NCBI RefSeq assembly: GCF_028288105.1
Contig: NZ_JAQBOI010000051.1
Coordinates: forward strand, 1 to 39,905
Direction: 5' to 3'
Origin: Mucilaginibacter sp.
GTDB lineage: Bacteria; Bacteroidota; Bacteroidia; Sphingobacteriales; Sphingobacteriaceae
DNA: 39,905 nt
Made by a program: the position numbers and the translations under genes. Of this stretch, positions 1 to 8,471 are shown one piece after another; position 1 is the stretch's first letter, and each line of letters opens with the position of its first letter. The notes beneath the pieces were generated by a model that was given only the letters and a program-made list of their open reading frames with translations, was not told where the DNA came from and ran no database searches.

Positions 1-785
1 ATGCATGGATAAACGATGATATGCGGGCTATTCAACGTGACTTTTTACCTGCCGACCTGCAACCAATTTTGCAGGAAAATGGGATAGAAGGTTGTGTTGC
101 CGTTCAGGTAGACCAAACAGAAGCCGAGAACGATTTTCTATTGGATCTGGCTAAGAAAAACAGCTTTATAAAAGGCATTGTTGGTTGGATAGATCTGCAG
201 GCAGATGATATTGAAGAACGTCTGCAATACTATAGTGGCATAAAAGTAATGAAAGGCTTTCGGCATATTTTGCAGGGCGAGCCCGATGAAAAGTTTATGC
301 TGAATGAAAAGTTTAAGCATGGAATAGGGTTACTAAACCGATACGGATTTAGCTACGACATACTTATAATGCCCAATCATTTGCCTTATGCAAAAGAGTT
401 TGTAGCAGCGTTCCCTGAACAGCGTTTTGTAATAGACCATCTGGCAAAGCCGTACATAAAAGATAAACGCATCAATGGCTGGAAAGAAGATATGCAAGCG
501 ATAGCCGCGTTCCCTAATGTATGCTGCAAAGTATCGGGCATGGTAACCGAGGCCGATTGGGCTAACTGGAAAGTGGAAGATTTTATGCCTTACCTGGATG
601 TTGTATTTAACGCGTTTGGAGCCAACCGCGTAATGTATGGATCTGATTGGCCGGTGTGTAATGTAGCCGGTGGTTATAAAGGAGTGCTCAATGTTATAGA
701 AAACTATGTTAGCCGATTAACCCAGAACGAACAGGACCTTTTTTGGGCTAAAAATGCTGTGGATTTTTACCGGTTGGATGCTTAG
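1..785 (+). CDS. Amidohydrolase, L-fuconolactonase-type (5' end outside window)
   Basis: Metal-dependent TIM-barrel amidohydrolase of the amidohydrolase-2 family, closest by eye to L-fuconolactonases / 2-pyrone-4,6-dicarboxylate lactonases, cytoplasmic sugar-lactone hydrolases. The first ATG in the window (position 21) is probably not the true start: the frame is open back to base 3 and reads AWINDD before the Met, the usual start of the family's 'WI..DM..I.RDFLP.DL' block. The gene therefore begins upstream and lacks roughly its first 15-25 codons here, including the expected N-terminal metal-binding His motif. Visible family blocks are IKGIVGWIDLQ, the DHLAKP strand and YGSDWPV, which holds the likely catalytic/metal Asp. 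The last 38 bp overlap the end of the convergent permease gene. A role in fucose degradation is family-based inference; the exact substrate cannot be read from sequence. Confidence 0.8.
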   Translation, partial: AWINDDMRAIQRDFLPADLQPILQENGIEGCVAVQVDQTEAENDFLLDLAKKNSFIKGIVGWIDLQADDIEERLQYYSGIKVMKGFRHILQGEPDEKFMLNEKFKHGIGLLNRYGFSYDILIMPNHLPYAKEFVAAFPEQRFVIDHLAKPYIKDKRINGWKEDMQAIAAFPNVCCKVSGMVTEADWANWKVEDFMPYLDVVFNAFGANRVMYGSDWPVCNVAGGYKGVLNVIENYVSRLTQNEQDLFWAKNAVDFYRLDA

Positions 786-2121
786 CTAATTTAAACGGCC
801 ACTCTTTGTTTACTTTGGCTTTAGTAAAGTATACAATGTTACCTAATGTAATAGCGCTTAATCCGCCCAAAACCATATGGAAACCGGTTGATACCAGTAT
901 ACCTATCCACATCAAAATTGCCAAAAATATAGGGATAGGGAATAAGGGCATCTTGTAAGGGAAGTTTGTTTCGCTTTTAGATTTACGCAACAAATATAAC
1001 CCCAATGCCTGCGAAATAAACTGGATCAGGATCCGCATGGCCAATATAGCGCTGATAACATCACTCAGCTTAAATAACAGGCTGAAGATAAAAGCTACCC
1101 CACCTAAAAACAATAAAGAGATATGTGGGAAATGCCCGGTTGGATGCAGCTTTGCAAATACTTTAAAAAAAGCCCCGTCAACCGCTGCCGCATAGGGAAT
1201 ACGGCTATAACCGAGGGTCGCGGAGAATACCGAAGAAAAAGCCACCAGCAATATGAGGCAGGTAACAATTTTTGCAGATGTGTGCCCGGATAATTTCTCC
1301 ATAAATTCGCTAACCACAAATTGGCTATCCTTAGCCTGATGCCAGGGTATAACGCTAACAACGCTCACATTCATCAGCATATATAAAAACGCTATACCAG
1401 CAATTGAAATAAACATACTTTTTGGTATGTTTTTAGATGGATTAATTATTTCGCCGCCTAAATGGCAAACATTGTAATAACCAAGGTAGCTGTAAACGCT
1501 TTTTACACTGGCAAAACCAATGGCCGCGACAAAGGCATAATTAACGGTTAAACCATCATTAATATGTTTAATGGGGGATAAGAAGTTGCCATGGGCTAAA
1601 CCGCCGCCAATTATCCATATCATGGTTAGCAAAACGCCAACCCATAATACAACACTTATTTTACCAATGGATTCTATTTTACGGTAAAGCAACATAACAA
1701 TGCATATTACCACACCGCCGCTCATTAATTTAGCCTGGATAGGCGAAAGAGGCAGCAGATAGGAGAAATATGATGCAAAGCCAATTGCCGCCGAAGCTAT
1801 TACCAATGGCGCTTGTATCATGGTTTGCCAAACAAACAGAAAACTCATTAGTTTACCGGGCCCGTTTTTGCCGTAAGTTTCTTTCAGGAAGTTATATGAC
1901 CCACCGGCCATAGGGAAGGCGGCGCCAAGCTCGCTCCATACCATGGCATCTATAAAAGATAGTACTGCTCCGGCCAGCCAGGCATATAAAAACCAGGGTC
2001 CGTTCATCATACTTATCACCATGGGTAAAGTAATGAATGGCCCAATGCCAACCATATCGGTCATGTTAATTGCAGTGGCTTGTGCCAGGCCAAGGCGGCG
2101 TACCAGAGAAGTTTCAGCCAT
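748..2121 (-). CDS. APC-family amino acid permease
   Basis: Inner-membrane secondary transporter of the amino acid-polyamine-organocation superfamily, 457 aa, normal for the family. TM1 carries the unwound substrate-binding stretch GIGPFITLP at about residues 25-33, followed by a long series of hydrophobic segments consistent with about 12 transmembrane helices. The conserved 'GAAFPMAGGSYNFLKETYG' block between TM2 and TM3 is typical of the family. Substrate is unknown; amino acids or related amines are the family expectation. The gene runs convergent to the fuconolactonase-type gene and overlaps its 3' end, and has its own recognisable promoter just upstream. The start at 2121 leaves a short basic N-terminus before TM1, as expected. 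Confidence 0.88.
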   Translation of the reverse strand: MAETSLVRRLGLAQATAINMTDMVGIGPFITLPMVISMMNGPWFLYAWLAGAVLSFIDAMVWSELGAAFPMAGGSYNFLKETYGKNGPGKLMSFLFVWQTMIQAPLVIASAAIGFASYFSYLLPLSPIQAKLMSGGVVICIVMLLYRKIESIGKISVVLWVGVLLTMIWIIGGGLAHGNFLSPIKHINDGLTVNYAFVAAIGFASVKSVYSYLGYYNVCHLGGEIINPSKNIPKSMFISIAGIAFLYMLMNVSVVSVIPWHQAKDSQFVVSEFMEKLSGHTSAKIVTCLILLVAFSSVFSATLGYSRIPYAAAVDGAFFKVFAKLHPTGHFPHISLLFLGGVAFIFSLLFKLSDVISAILAMRILIQFISQALGLYLLRKSKSETNFPYKMPLFPIPIFLAILMWIGILVSTGFHMVLGGLSAITLGNIVYFTKAKVNKEWPFKLAKHPTGKNPQHF

Positions 2122-2162
2122 GCAGTTTTTGTTAGCGCGAAAATTTTAATCAGTTAACTGTA

Positions 2163-2192
2163 CAAAAATAACTTTAAGCAGCGAGGGGCAAA
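2163..2192 (-). promoter_or_regulatory. Bacteroidota-type promoter for the APC permease
   Basis: Read on the minus strand, TTTG (2189-2192) is followed after 18 bases by TATTTTTG (2163-2170), a full match to the TAnnTTTG -7 element. It would start transcription about 35 bases before the permease start codon. Confidence 0.5.
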
Positions 2193-2493
2193 AATAATTG
2201 GGTCAGCGGTTTGTAATGAGTTGTAGGGCCAATGTATAAATACACTTATTAAAAATCGCACAGCAAGTATTTGCACATTAAAAAATATTTTAAAAACTAT
2301 TGGTAAAAGTCTGGTACTTATTGCACTTGTGTAGAAAATGTATTAAATATAAGTTAATCAATATTAGGATGCTTGCTTAAAAAGATTCTATGTTAAACTA
2401 ATAGATAATGCAATAGTGCCGGGGTAAACGATATTGGATTTACCTTTCCTGATTTTTATATCTGAATTTATTCACCATTAATCATTTATAACC
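2193..2493. other. Intergenic region between divergent permease and GH16 genes
   Basis: AT-rich spacer of about 370 bases in total, counted from the permease start codon. Apart from the minus-strand permease promoter I see no convincing ORF, repeat or RNA gene. A promoter for the rightward GH16 gene must lie here, but no element stands out. Confidence 0.4.
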
Positions 2494-3294
2494 ATGAAAA
2501 AAATCTATTGCATTGTATTTGTCGCGCTATTCGCTGCTGCATGTACCAAAGAAAAAACGACTAACATTACCCCGCAAAGTGCAAAACCCGCAGAAGCGAC
2601 ATCGGCTGTGCCAGATTCAAAATTGCGCACACAAGCTACAATTTCCTGGAGTGGTTACACCTGGAATGTTAAAGCCCCAACAGGCACGCAAGGCCCCGGC
2701 CCAAATTACTGGAGTGGTAACAATGTATGGGTTGATGCCAATGGCTGGCTGCATTTAAAAATATCAAAAAACCCAACAAACAACCATTGGGAATGCGCAG
2801 AAATATCAAGCACACAAAGTTTTGGCTTTGGTACTTACCAGTGGCAAATAGACGGGCCAATTGCTAACCTGGATAAAAACATAGTATTGGGCTTATTTGA
2901 TTATTCGGGTATTGATGGGCGGGATGAGATAGATATTGAATTTGCAAGATGGGGTAACTCGGCATGGCCAAATCTTAACTACACCATTTTCCCTAAAGTG
3001 GGTGATGCCCCAGCGCCGGCCAGCTACTCGCAAGAGTTTTCTACACCGGGAGGCACATATACCACACATCGTTTTAAAAGGACAAGCACAAGCGTGGTAT
3101 TTAAAAGTTTATATGGCTTTCAAAGTGGTGATACCAATTTGTTCCTTACCAAAACCTTTAATAGCCCTGCTACTTCTATAAGTGGTAAAAGTATGCCTGT
3201 ATTGTTAAATCTTTGGTGCTACAATGGCTTAGCCCCATCAAACGGACAAAGTGTTGAGGTTGTGATACACAGTTTTACATTCACAGCGAATTAA
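2494..3294 (+). CDS. GH16-type glycoside hydrolase, lipoprotein
   Basis: Probable secreted, lipid-anchored endo-glucanase-like enzyme of the GH16 / concanavalin-A-like lectin-glucanase fold, 266 aa. The signal peptide ends in FAAAC, so Cys17 is the predicted lipidation site, followed by a low-complexity linker to about residue 45. The catalytic signature is DEIDIEF at residues 144-150, with E145 (nucleophile), D147 and E149 (acid/base) in the E-x-D-x-E spacing without the beta-bulge residue. Aromatic residues around WNVK, YWSG and YQW suit a sugar cleft. GH16 covers beta-1,3/1,4-glucans, galactans and others; the substrate cannot be assigned. It is a single-gene unit with a hairpin terminator right after it and no operator of the mannan locus. 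Confidence 0.75.
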   Translation: MKKIYCIVFVALFAAACTKEKTTNITPQSAKPAEATSAVPDSKLRTQATISWSGYTWNVKAPTGTQGPGPNYWSGNNVWVDANGWLHLKISKNPTNNHWECAEISSTQSFGFGTYQWQIDGPIANLDKNIVLGLFDYSGIDGRDEIDIEFARWGNSAWPNLNYTIFPKVGDAPAPASYSQEFSTPGGTYTTHRFKRTSTSVVFKSLYGFQSGDTNLFLTKTFNSPATSISGKSMPVLLNLWCYNGLAPSNGQSVEVVIHSFTFTAN

Positions 3295-3310
3295 TTATTA
3301 TAATTATAAT

Positions 3311-3341
3311 AGAAAAAGCCGTGAACATCGCGGCTTTTTCT
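3311..3341 (+). terminator. Rho-independent terminator after the GH16 gene
   Basis: Perfect 11-bp inverted repeat, AGAAAAAGCCG with its complement, around a 9-base loop. The A- and T-runs on the two sides let it work for the GH16 gene and, from the other strand, for the convergent gene ending at 3357. Confidence 0.8.
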
Positions 3342-3356
3342 ATTAATATTTTTCGG

Positions 3357-3881
3357 TTAATACTCCCAAATAACTTTCATTGGTTTATGCATCCAGGGGT
3401 ATTTAACAACGGCAAAAGAGTAGGGCGATTGATGCAATAGCATGTCATATGATGCTTTATCAACCCATAAACGCCACTCACCATCCCAGTCTATCACAAC
3501 TCCCCTTCTTAGAAACCACGCAGTCCTAAAACCTTGGACAGAGGTTTTATCAAATACAGGCCAGGCATTTATCATGGCTTTTATCATGCCATCAATTAAT
3601 TCTTTATGTTCTTTTGATATTACCAATTCTGCGGGAACGGGGTGATTCAAAGGCAAACCGCATAGCACTTTATTTAGCGACATAAAATCGGGGTTTCTAT
3701 CAAGCTTACCACTCGTAACATATTGCAAATAATTAACCGCATCCAATTGGGCGGTTTCGCTGATGAATTTATTATCACGCATTAAACCCAACCTTTCAAA
3801 AAGAACAGGAATATACTGGTTAGCTATAACAAGCCCTGCATTTTTAGTAATTAAGCTTGATTGGTGGTGTGATGAGATCAT
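3357..3881 (-). CDS. Stand-alone C-terminal domain of contractile injection system tape-measure protein
   Basis: 174-aa protein with no signal peptide. Almost all of it matches, from memory of the family, the conserved C-terminal region of Bacteroidota contractile-injection-system tape-measure proteins (CIS_TMP). Characteristic blocks in order: NAGLVIANQYIPVLFERLGL (residues about 14-33), AVNYLQYVTSGK, LNKVLCGLPLNHPVP, INAWPVFDKTSVQGFRTAWFLRRG, and the closing SFAVVKYPWMHKPMKVIWEY. Full-length members are several hundred to over a thousand residues; here the protein begins directly at the domain. No other injection-system genes (sheath, tube, baseplate, ATPase) occur in the window. It could be a relic, a misplaced paralogue, or an independent small protein. 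There is no internal stop or frameshift, so it is not obviously dead. Confidence 0.7.
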   Translation of the reverse strand: MISSHHQSSLITKNAGLVIANQYIPVLFERLGLMRDNKFISETAQLDAVNYLQYVTSGKLDRNPDFMSLNKVLCGLPLNHPVPAELVISKEHKELIDGMIKAMINAWPVFDKTSVQGFRTAWFLRRGVVIDWDGEWRLWVDKASYDMLLHQSPYSFAVVKYPWMHKPMKVIWEY

Positions 3882-4144
3882 AAGATTTAGGTATAATTAA
3901 ATATACGGTTTTTGATAATGTTTGAAAAGGATAAATATCCGGTCGGTATTTTAACAGACACATTTACAGCATTTATCGATAGATTCTGCTTGTTAATGTT
4001 ACAAATCGCTTTATTTACGCGTAGGGGAATGTAACAATGCTCGTTCTTTAACAAACATTAACAATTGGCACTTTATATTTTCTACAATTTTACCCGGAGA
4101 ATTACTCACACAAATAATTTTAACTTTTCTTACTATCTGATAAA

Positions 4145-5494
4145 ATGAAACAAAGATCTACTCAAATTAATTTATTGTTATTGCTGATCATTACCGTGCT
4201 TGGCGCATGTGGTAAGGGTGATACTGTAAGTGTGGAATTACCGGTAGTGCTTACCGGCGACGTTGTTATTGAAGCAACATCTACCAGCGCCTGGACGGGT
4301 GGTTCTATCACAAATAACACCGCCAATATTTCATCGTACGGTGTTTGTTATAGTACAACTAATCCCGAACCTACAATTAACGATACCAAAAAGGAAGAAA
4401 CCATAAAATTGTTCACGTTTAACAGCCACCTTACCGGGCTTGCACTCAATACAGTTTATTATGTAAGGGCCTATGTTACTAACTCTGCCGGTACCGGATA
4501 TGGCAGTGCAATACAATTTAAAACAGGTAATGGTGTTGCTGATTCTTATGGAACAGTAAGCACATTTGCAGGCTCGAGCCAGGGATTTGAAAATGGCACC
4601 GGGACAGCGGCTTTATTTAATCGCCCTACGGGAGTTGCTACCGACGCCGCGGGTAATGTATACGTTTCTGACTCGTACAATTCTGTTATCAGGAAAATAA
4701 CGCCCGAAGGGGTATCAAGTACGTTTGCTGGTAGCGGTACTTTTGGATACGCGGATGGCCCGGCCGAAACCGCTCAGTTTTATGTACCATCGGGCCTGGT
4801 TGTTGATGCTGCAGGGAATGTTTTTGTAGCTGACTTAGGGAATAACATGATAAGAAAGATAACCCCCGCCGGTGTAGTAAGCACTTTTGCAGGAAATGGT
4901 TCGGCTGGCTACTCAGACGGAACAGGTACAGCATCAACATTTAGCGCGCCTACAGGTATTGCGATAGATGCACAAGGAAATTTATATGTTACAGATAGTA
5001 ATAATAGTCTGATACGGAAAATTACACCGGCTGGTGTGGTATCAACCGTTGTGGGTAATAGGGTGGCAGCATTTGCAAATGGTAGTGGAACGGGAGCATC
5101 CTTAAATAAACCCAGTGGCATAGCATTGGATGCGGCAGGCAATATGTATGTTACCGAGCCATTAAATAAAGCGATAAGAAAAATAACTAAAGATTATTTG
5201 GTAACCACATTTGCAGGAGGTTTAGATTCTGTATCACTTGCAATTGGTAAACCACAGGCTATAAACATAGATGCAAACAATAACTTTTATATTGCTGATG
5301 GCAATGGCCGTATCCTTAAAATAAATAAGGATAAAATTTTTACTGTATTTGCAGGCAAAACCGGCACAACGGGTTCTACAGATGGCGATGGTAGTACCGC
5401 ATTGTTTAATAACCCGCAAGGCGTAGCATCAGATGCACAGGGCAATATTTACATTGCCGATTACAACAATAACCGGATACGAAAAATTAAATAG
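4145..5494 (+). CDS. NHL-repeat beta-propeller lipoprotein with N-terminal Fn3-like domain
   Basis: Predicted surface or periplasmic lipoprotein of 449 aa. The signal peptide ends LGAC with Cys22 as lipidation site. Residues about 35-125 look like an Ig/fibronectin-III-like domain (ending in YVRAYVTNSAGTGYG). From about 135 to the C-terminus there are six tandem NHL-type repeats of roughly 50 aa, each with a VSTFAG..DG..A.FN.P.G.A.DA.GN.YV.D..N..IRKI pattern, enough for a complete six-bladed propeller. The fifth repeat is the most divergent and lacks the DG-rich loop. Such proteins usually bind proteins or carbohydrates; no catalytic motif is visible. It is monocistronic with a strong terminator and divergent from the tape-measure-domain gene. 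Specific function unknown. Confidence 0.8.
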   Translation: MKQRSTQINLLLLLIITVLGACGKGDTVSVELPVVLTGDVVIEATSTSAWTGGSITNNTANISSYGVCYSTTNPEPTINDTKKEETIKLFTFNSHLTGLALNTVYYVRAYVTNSAGTGYGSAIQFKTGNGVADSYGTVSTFAGSSQGFENGTGTAALFNRPTGVATDAAGNVYVSDSYNSVIRKITPEGVSSTFAGSGTFGYADGPAETAQFYVPSGLVVDAAGNVFVADLGNNMIRKITPAGVVSTFAGNGSAGYSDGTGTASTFSAPTGIAIDAQGNLYVTDSNNSLIRKITPAGVVSTVVGNRVAAFANGSGTGASLNKPSGIALDAAGNMYVTEPLNKAIRKITKDYLVTTFAGGLDSVSLAIGKPQAINIDANNNFYIADGNGRILKINKDKIFTVFAGKTGTTGSTDGDGSTALFNNPQGVASDAQGNIYIADYNNNRIRKIK

Positions 5495-5502
5495 TTTATA
5501 AG

Positions 5503-5529
5503 AAAAGCCACCCATAGGGTGGCTTTTTT
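5503..5529. terminator. Bidirectional hairpin terminator between NHL gene and truA
   Basis: Perfect 11-bp stem AAAAGCCACCC with loop ATA, followed by a T-run on the plus strand and, because the left arm starts with A-residues, a T-run on the minus strand. It suits both convergent genes (ends at 5494 and 5550). Confidence 0.85.
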
Positions 5530-5549
5530 GTTTCTACGATCTGTATGGA

Positions 5550-6356
5550 TCAAATAGCTTTCCATGAATCTATCTCACCGGCAAGCATCTGGCTAAAGTT
5601 GCTACGTGGTGGGATATCAAGATAAGGATAGGTAATCTTACTAAGATATAAACCTTGTGGGTACGCCGGTTTAATGGTTTCGAATAGCTGCAGGGTTATC
5701 AGGTGCGATTCAAATTCATCAACACTCAGTTTACCGGTTCCCACCTCAATCACTTTACCAACAATGATTCGCACCATTTTTCCTAAAAACCGGTTTGCAG
5801 CTATATGAAACCTTAATTTATCTCCCGTATTATCTGTGAAAATTTGGGCGGCATTAATGTTGCAAATAGTATGCTGGTTCCTATCCGGCATTTTACAAAA
5901 GGCGCGGTAATCATTATATTTTAATAACAAATTAGCTGCCTGTTTCATGTTTTCTATATGCCAATCCTTAATGAGGTACATAGAACTGAAATTGCTTAGA
6001 AAAGGATCTTTATAGGTATGAATAAAATAGTCATAGCCGCGTTCAGTAGCATCAAAACGGGCATGGGGCAGGCCATCCATAGGCATAATATCAAAAATCG
6101 CTATATCATTGGGCAACAAATTATTAAGCCTAAAAATAAGGTCAAAATCCCATGGGGCACTTACATCCAAGTGGAAAAAGAACTGGCTTGCATGTACCTG
6201 TGCATCAGTGCGGCCACAGCCAATAATTTGTATAGGTTTTTTAAAAACCTGGCTCAGGCAATTTTCTAAAACTTGTTGTACACCAATACCATCGGGATGT
6301 TTTTGCCAGCCGCTATAGTTAGTGCCAAGATAGCCTATGTGGAAAAAATAGCGCAA
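5550..6356 (-). CDS. truA: tRNA pseudouridine(38-40) synthase TruA
   Basis: Cytoplasmic enzyme that isomerises uridines 38-40 in the anticodon arm of tRNAs to pseudouridine; 268 aa, normal for TruA. The N-terminal YFFHIGYLGTNYSGWQ block and the catalytic loop GRTDAQVHA are present, with D51 as catalytic Asp. The usual form is GRTDxGVHA, so Gln replaces Gly after the variable residue. The second-half FxNRFLGKMVRIIVG block (here AANRFLGKMVRIIVG) is also present. It lies 30 bases downstream of a small acidic-protein gene on the same strand, probably in one transcript, and ends at the bidirectional terminator. Confidence 0.93.
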   Translation of the reverse strand: MRYFFHIGYLGTNYSGWQKHPDGIGVQQVLENCLSQVFKKPIQIIGCGRTDAQVHASQFFFHLDVSAPWDFDLIFRLNNLLPNDIAIFDIMPMDGLPHARFDATERGYDYFIHTYKDPFLSNFSSMYLIKDWHIENMKQAANLLLKYNDYRAFCKMPDRNQHTICNINAAQIFTDNTGDKLRFHIAANRFLGKMVRIIVGKVIEVGTGKLSVDEFESHLITLQLFETIKPAYPQGLYLSKITYPYLDIPPRSNFSQMLAGEIDSWKAI

Positions 6357-6386
6357 TGGTGTGAGGTTGTTAATTGCAGAGAAAAA

Positions 6387-6629
6387 TTAATCAGTTATAT
6401 CTTCTTCTTCTTCCGGCTCCACTTTATCCGTTTTAGGCAAGTTGGCTTTAAGCATTACGCGGCCTTTTTTAGTTAATGTACAAGCCGGCGACCTTTTATC
6501 TTCTTCACCTTTTGCAATATCTATCAGGTTGTATTTTTTTAAGTCCTGCAAATCAACTTTGCTTATATTAATAGCCATCCCTTTTTCTGCAATAACCTTG
6601 ATTGCAGCAACCACATCGTCGTGTTTCAT
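6387..6629 (-). CDS. Small hypothetical protein with acidic C-terminus, possible winged-helix fold
   Basis: 80-aa cytoplasmic protein that I do not recognise as a named family. Residues about 3-60 show an alternating helix-strand pattern ending in CTLTKKGRVML, which resembles the last helix and wing of winged-helix domains, followed by a strongly acidic tail (EPEEEEDITD). It is co-directional with truA and 30 bases upstream, so co-transcription is likely. Coding status is supported by the acidic/basic composition and clean spacing rather than homology. Function unknown. Confidence 0.6.
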   Translation of the reverse strand: MKHDDVVAAIKVIAEKGMAINISKVDLQDLKKYNLIDIAKGEEDKRSPACTLTKKGRVMLKANLPKTDKVEPEEEEDITD

Positions 6630-6673
6630 AGTGTTGTATTAAGTAATAAATGCAAATATGCAACATAAACAAG

Positions 6674-6699
6674 AAAAGCCACCCGAATGAGTGGCTTTT
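6674..6699 (-). terminator. Hairpin terminator of the serine hydrolase gene
   Basis: 9-bp perfect stem AAAAGCCAC/GTGGCTTTT around an 8-base loop, 23 bases past the stop at 6722 on the minus strand and followed there by TTTTCTTGTTT. Confidence 0.75.
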
Positions 6700-6721
6700 G
6701 CTGGTATAAGTTCACTGATAA

Positions 6722-8212
6722 CTATTCGTTTGAAAGGGCTTTTATACGATCCAAGGCATTTTTATTTTCAGGATTTAACGCCAACGACTTTTTATAGCTT
6801 GAAAGAGCATCTATTTTGTTGCCTGTAAGTTCAAGTATCTCTCCTAAACTATCATAAGCATTCGCGCTTTTCGGGTAAAGCGTTACGTTCAATTTGAAGA
6901 TAGAAAGCGCTTGGTCTGCTTTTTTCTGATTTAATAGTTGATATCCCCATCCATTAAGTTCGTTTTCGGTTAAATTTAATTGTGGGTTCTTTTTTTTTAA
7001 GTTAGATGCCACAAGTGCTGCATTGTTAAAACCTTGTTTTAATAATGCAAGTCTTAATTTCTGAGCATCAGCTGATAAACCGAACCCGTTTGCTTCATGC
7101 ATCTCGGGAATATAGTAGCCCGCTATCTCATCAATAAATTGATCGGGATTGGAACCCATTAAATTGGTTAATATAACTATGGAAAGATCATCTTTCAAGT
7201 ATACAAACAAAGCAGACCTGCCACCACCAACGGGGCCCGCTGCAGGGTGCTGTTCTCTTGTAACGGTAGGCCAGCCCAGTGCATAACCATTAGTAAGCTT
7301 ATTAAAGCCACCTATTTTTCCGTTGTTTAATATTGCCGGTGTCCACATGGTTTCGATGCTGGTTTTTTGTTTTAAAAGCTTACCCTCTTTTAATGCAATG
7401 ATCCAGTTACCCATATCTGTAGCGGTAGATAAAATGCCGGCAGCAGTCCTGAAAAAAACCGGGAACTGCATGTAGCCAACCCCGGGTGTTTTGTTCCTGA
7501 TGAACTGATCACCAACTTGTTTGGTCATGGTATATGCGCCCGCGTAATTAGGTATCACATCATAGGAATCTCCAAACCGGGTTAATTTCATGCCCGCTAT
7601 TTTAAATTGCCTGTCTTCAATAAACTTTGTGAAATGCATACCGGCTAATTTTGTAATAACCTTACCAAGTAAAACATACCCGGTTTGATTATAGCTGAAT
7701 TTATCACCCGTATTAAACTCAAGAGGGAGCACTTTTACTTGTTGCAAGGCTTGGTTTTCATCCCCATGACCCATTACCTGTTCATCAGCATCAAGAATAT
7801 CAGGGAGGCCGGAAGTATGTGTTAACACCTGCTGCAGTGTAATTTTTTGCCATGTTACCGGTAAGCTATCTACGTAAAGTGAAACAGGGTCGGTGATCTT
7901 TAGTTTCCCCTCTTCGGCCAGTTGCATAACGGCTACGCCAACAAACGCCTTGGTAATTGAATTTATCGAAAAGATGCTTTCATCAGTCGCGGTAATTGTA
8001 TTTTCCAGGTTAGCTATTCCATAACTTGCGTTCTTTATAATTTTCCCTTGTCGTACTACAGCTATCTGCAATGCAGGAATATGCCTTTGTTGCATTTTAT
8101 TCTTTAAAAAAACGTCAATGCTATCGGAGGTAGTAAGTTGCTGAGCTATAGAAAATGCCGGTATCAGTAACCCAAATATCAAAAGGGTTGAGGCTGTAGT
8201 TTTAAGGTTCAT
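6722..8212 (-). CDS. Serine hydrolase, class C beta-lactamase-like, with C-terminal TPR repeats
   Basis: Exported 496-aa serine hydrolase of the beta-lactamase / penicillin-binding-protein superfamily (S12/class C type). The N-terminal signal peptide ends near FSIAQ. The SxxK nucleophile motif is S85-I-T-K88, inside SINSITKA. The YxN position reads Y174-N-Q176 within FSYNQTGY, so Gln takes the usual Asn position, a form I recall in many Bacteroidota homologues. LTHTSGLPD is the family's conserved strand-helix block. The third motif region reads HPAAGPVGGGRSALFVY. Residues about 400-496 form about two TPR-like repeats (NAYDSLGEI..., SYKKSLALNPENKNALDRI). Likely acts on peptides or esters in the periplasm; it should not be called a beta-lactam resistance gene without data. 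Confidence 0.85.
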   Translation of the reverse strand: MNLKTTASTLLIFGLLIPAFSIAQQLTTSDSIDVFLKNKMQQRHIPALQIAVVRQGKIIKNASYGIANLENTITATDESIFSINSITKAFVGVAVMQLAEEGKLKITDPVSLYVDSLPVTWQKITLQQVLTHTSGLPDILDADEQVMGHGDENQALQQVKVLPLEFNTGDKFSYNQTGYVLLGKVITKLAGMHFTKFIEDRQFKIAGMKLTRFGDSYDVIPNYAGAYTMTKQVGDQFIRNKTPGVGYMQFPVFFRTAAGILSTATDMGNWIIALKEGKLLKQKTSIETMWTPAILNNGKIGGFNKLTNGYALGWPTVTREQHPAAGPVGGGRSALFVYLKDDLSIVILTNLMGSNPDQFIDEIAGYYIPEMHEANGFGLSADAQKLRLALLKQGFNNAALVASNLKKKNPQLNLTENELNGWGYQLLNQKKADQALSIFKLNVTLYPKSANAYDSLGEILELTGNKIDALSSYKKSLALNPENKNALDRIKALSNE

Positions 8213-8391
8213 ATAATAAGGTTATTTCTATTAGTAAGATGTGTTCCGGAGAGGTATGTTACAGATAGTTGTTTATATATCAACAAGGAGTAAACAAGGG
8301 TCAATTGCAGTGTTTAATGCTTTGGGTTCAAATGATTTGTTGTGGCAATCGTGCTGATCGCTACTTAATGAAGCGGGTTTTACTTATAAAT
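8213..8391. other. Intergenic region upstream of the serine hydrolase
   Basis: No convincing gene. A short plus-strand open frame starting at 8269 runs through the terminator hairpin and into the end of the next gene and lacks coding character. The serine hydrolase promoter must be here but is not clear. Confidence 0.4.
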
Positions 8392-8423
8392 AAAACGGCC
8401 TTCTTATCTAAGAAGGCCGTTTT
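8392..8423 (-). terminator. Long perfect hairpin terminator of the ricin-lectin gene
   Basis: A 15-bp perfect inverted repeat, AAAACGGCCTTCTTA and its complement, with only two unpaired bases at the centre (in practice a 14-bp stem with a 4-base loop). Terminal A/T runs on both sides would make it functional in either direction; it sits 48 bases past the stop of the minus-strand gene. Confidence 0.85.
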
Positions 8424-8471
8424 AAAGTTCAGAGCATGTAAGTCAGACAACCTTTCTAAAGCTTTAGTTTT

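Noticed and set aside
1..785. Reading the fuconolactonase-type gene as a complete gene starting at base 21
   Set aside because: The frame is open to the window edge and encodes conserved family residues (AWINDD) before that Met, so the gene is cut by the window, not short.
6722..8212. Annotating the serine hydrolase as an antibiotic-resistance beta-lactamase
   Set aside because: The YxN motif is YNQ and there are C-terminal TPRs; this subgroup is mostly peptidase/esterase-like, so resistance is not supported.
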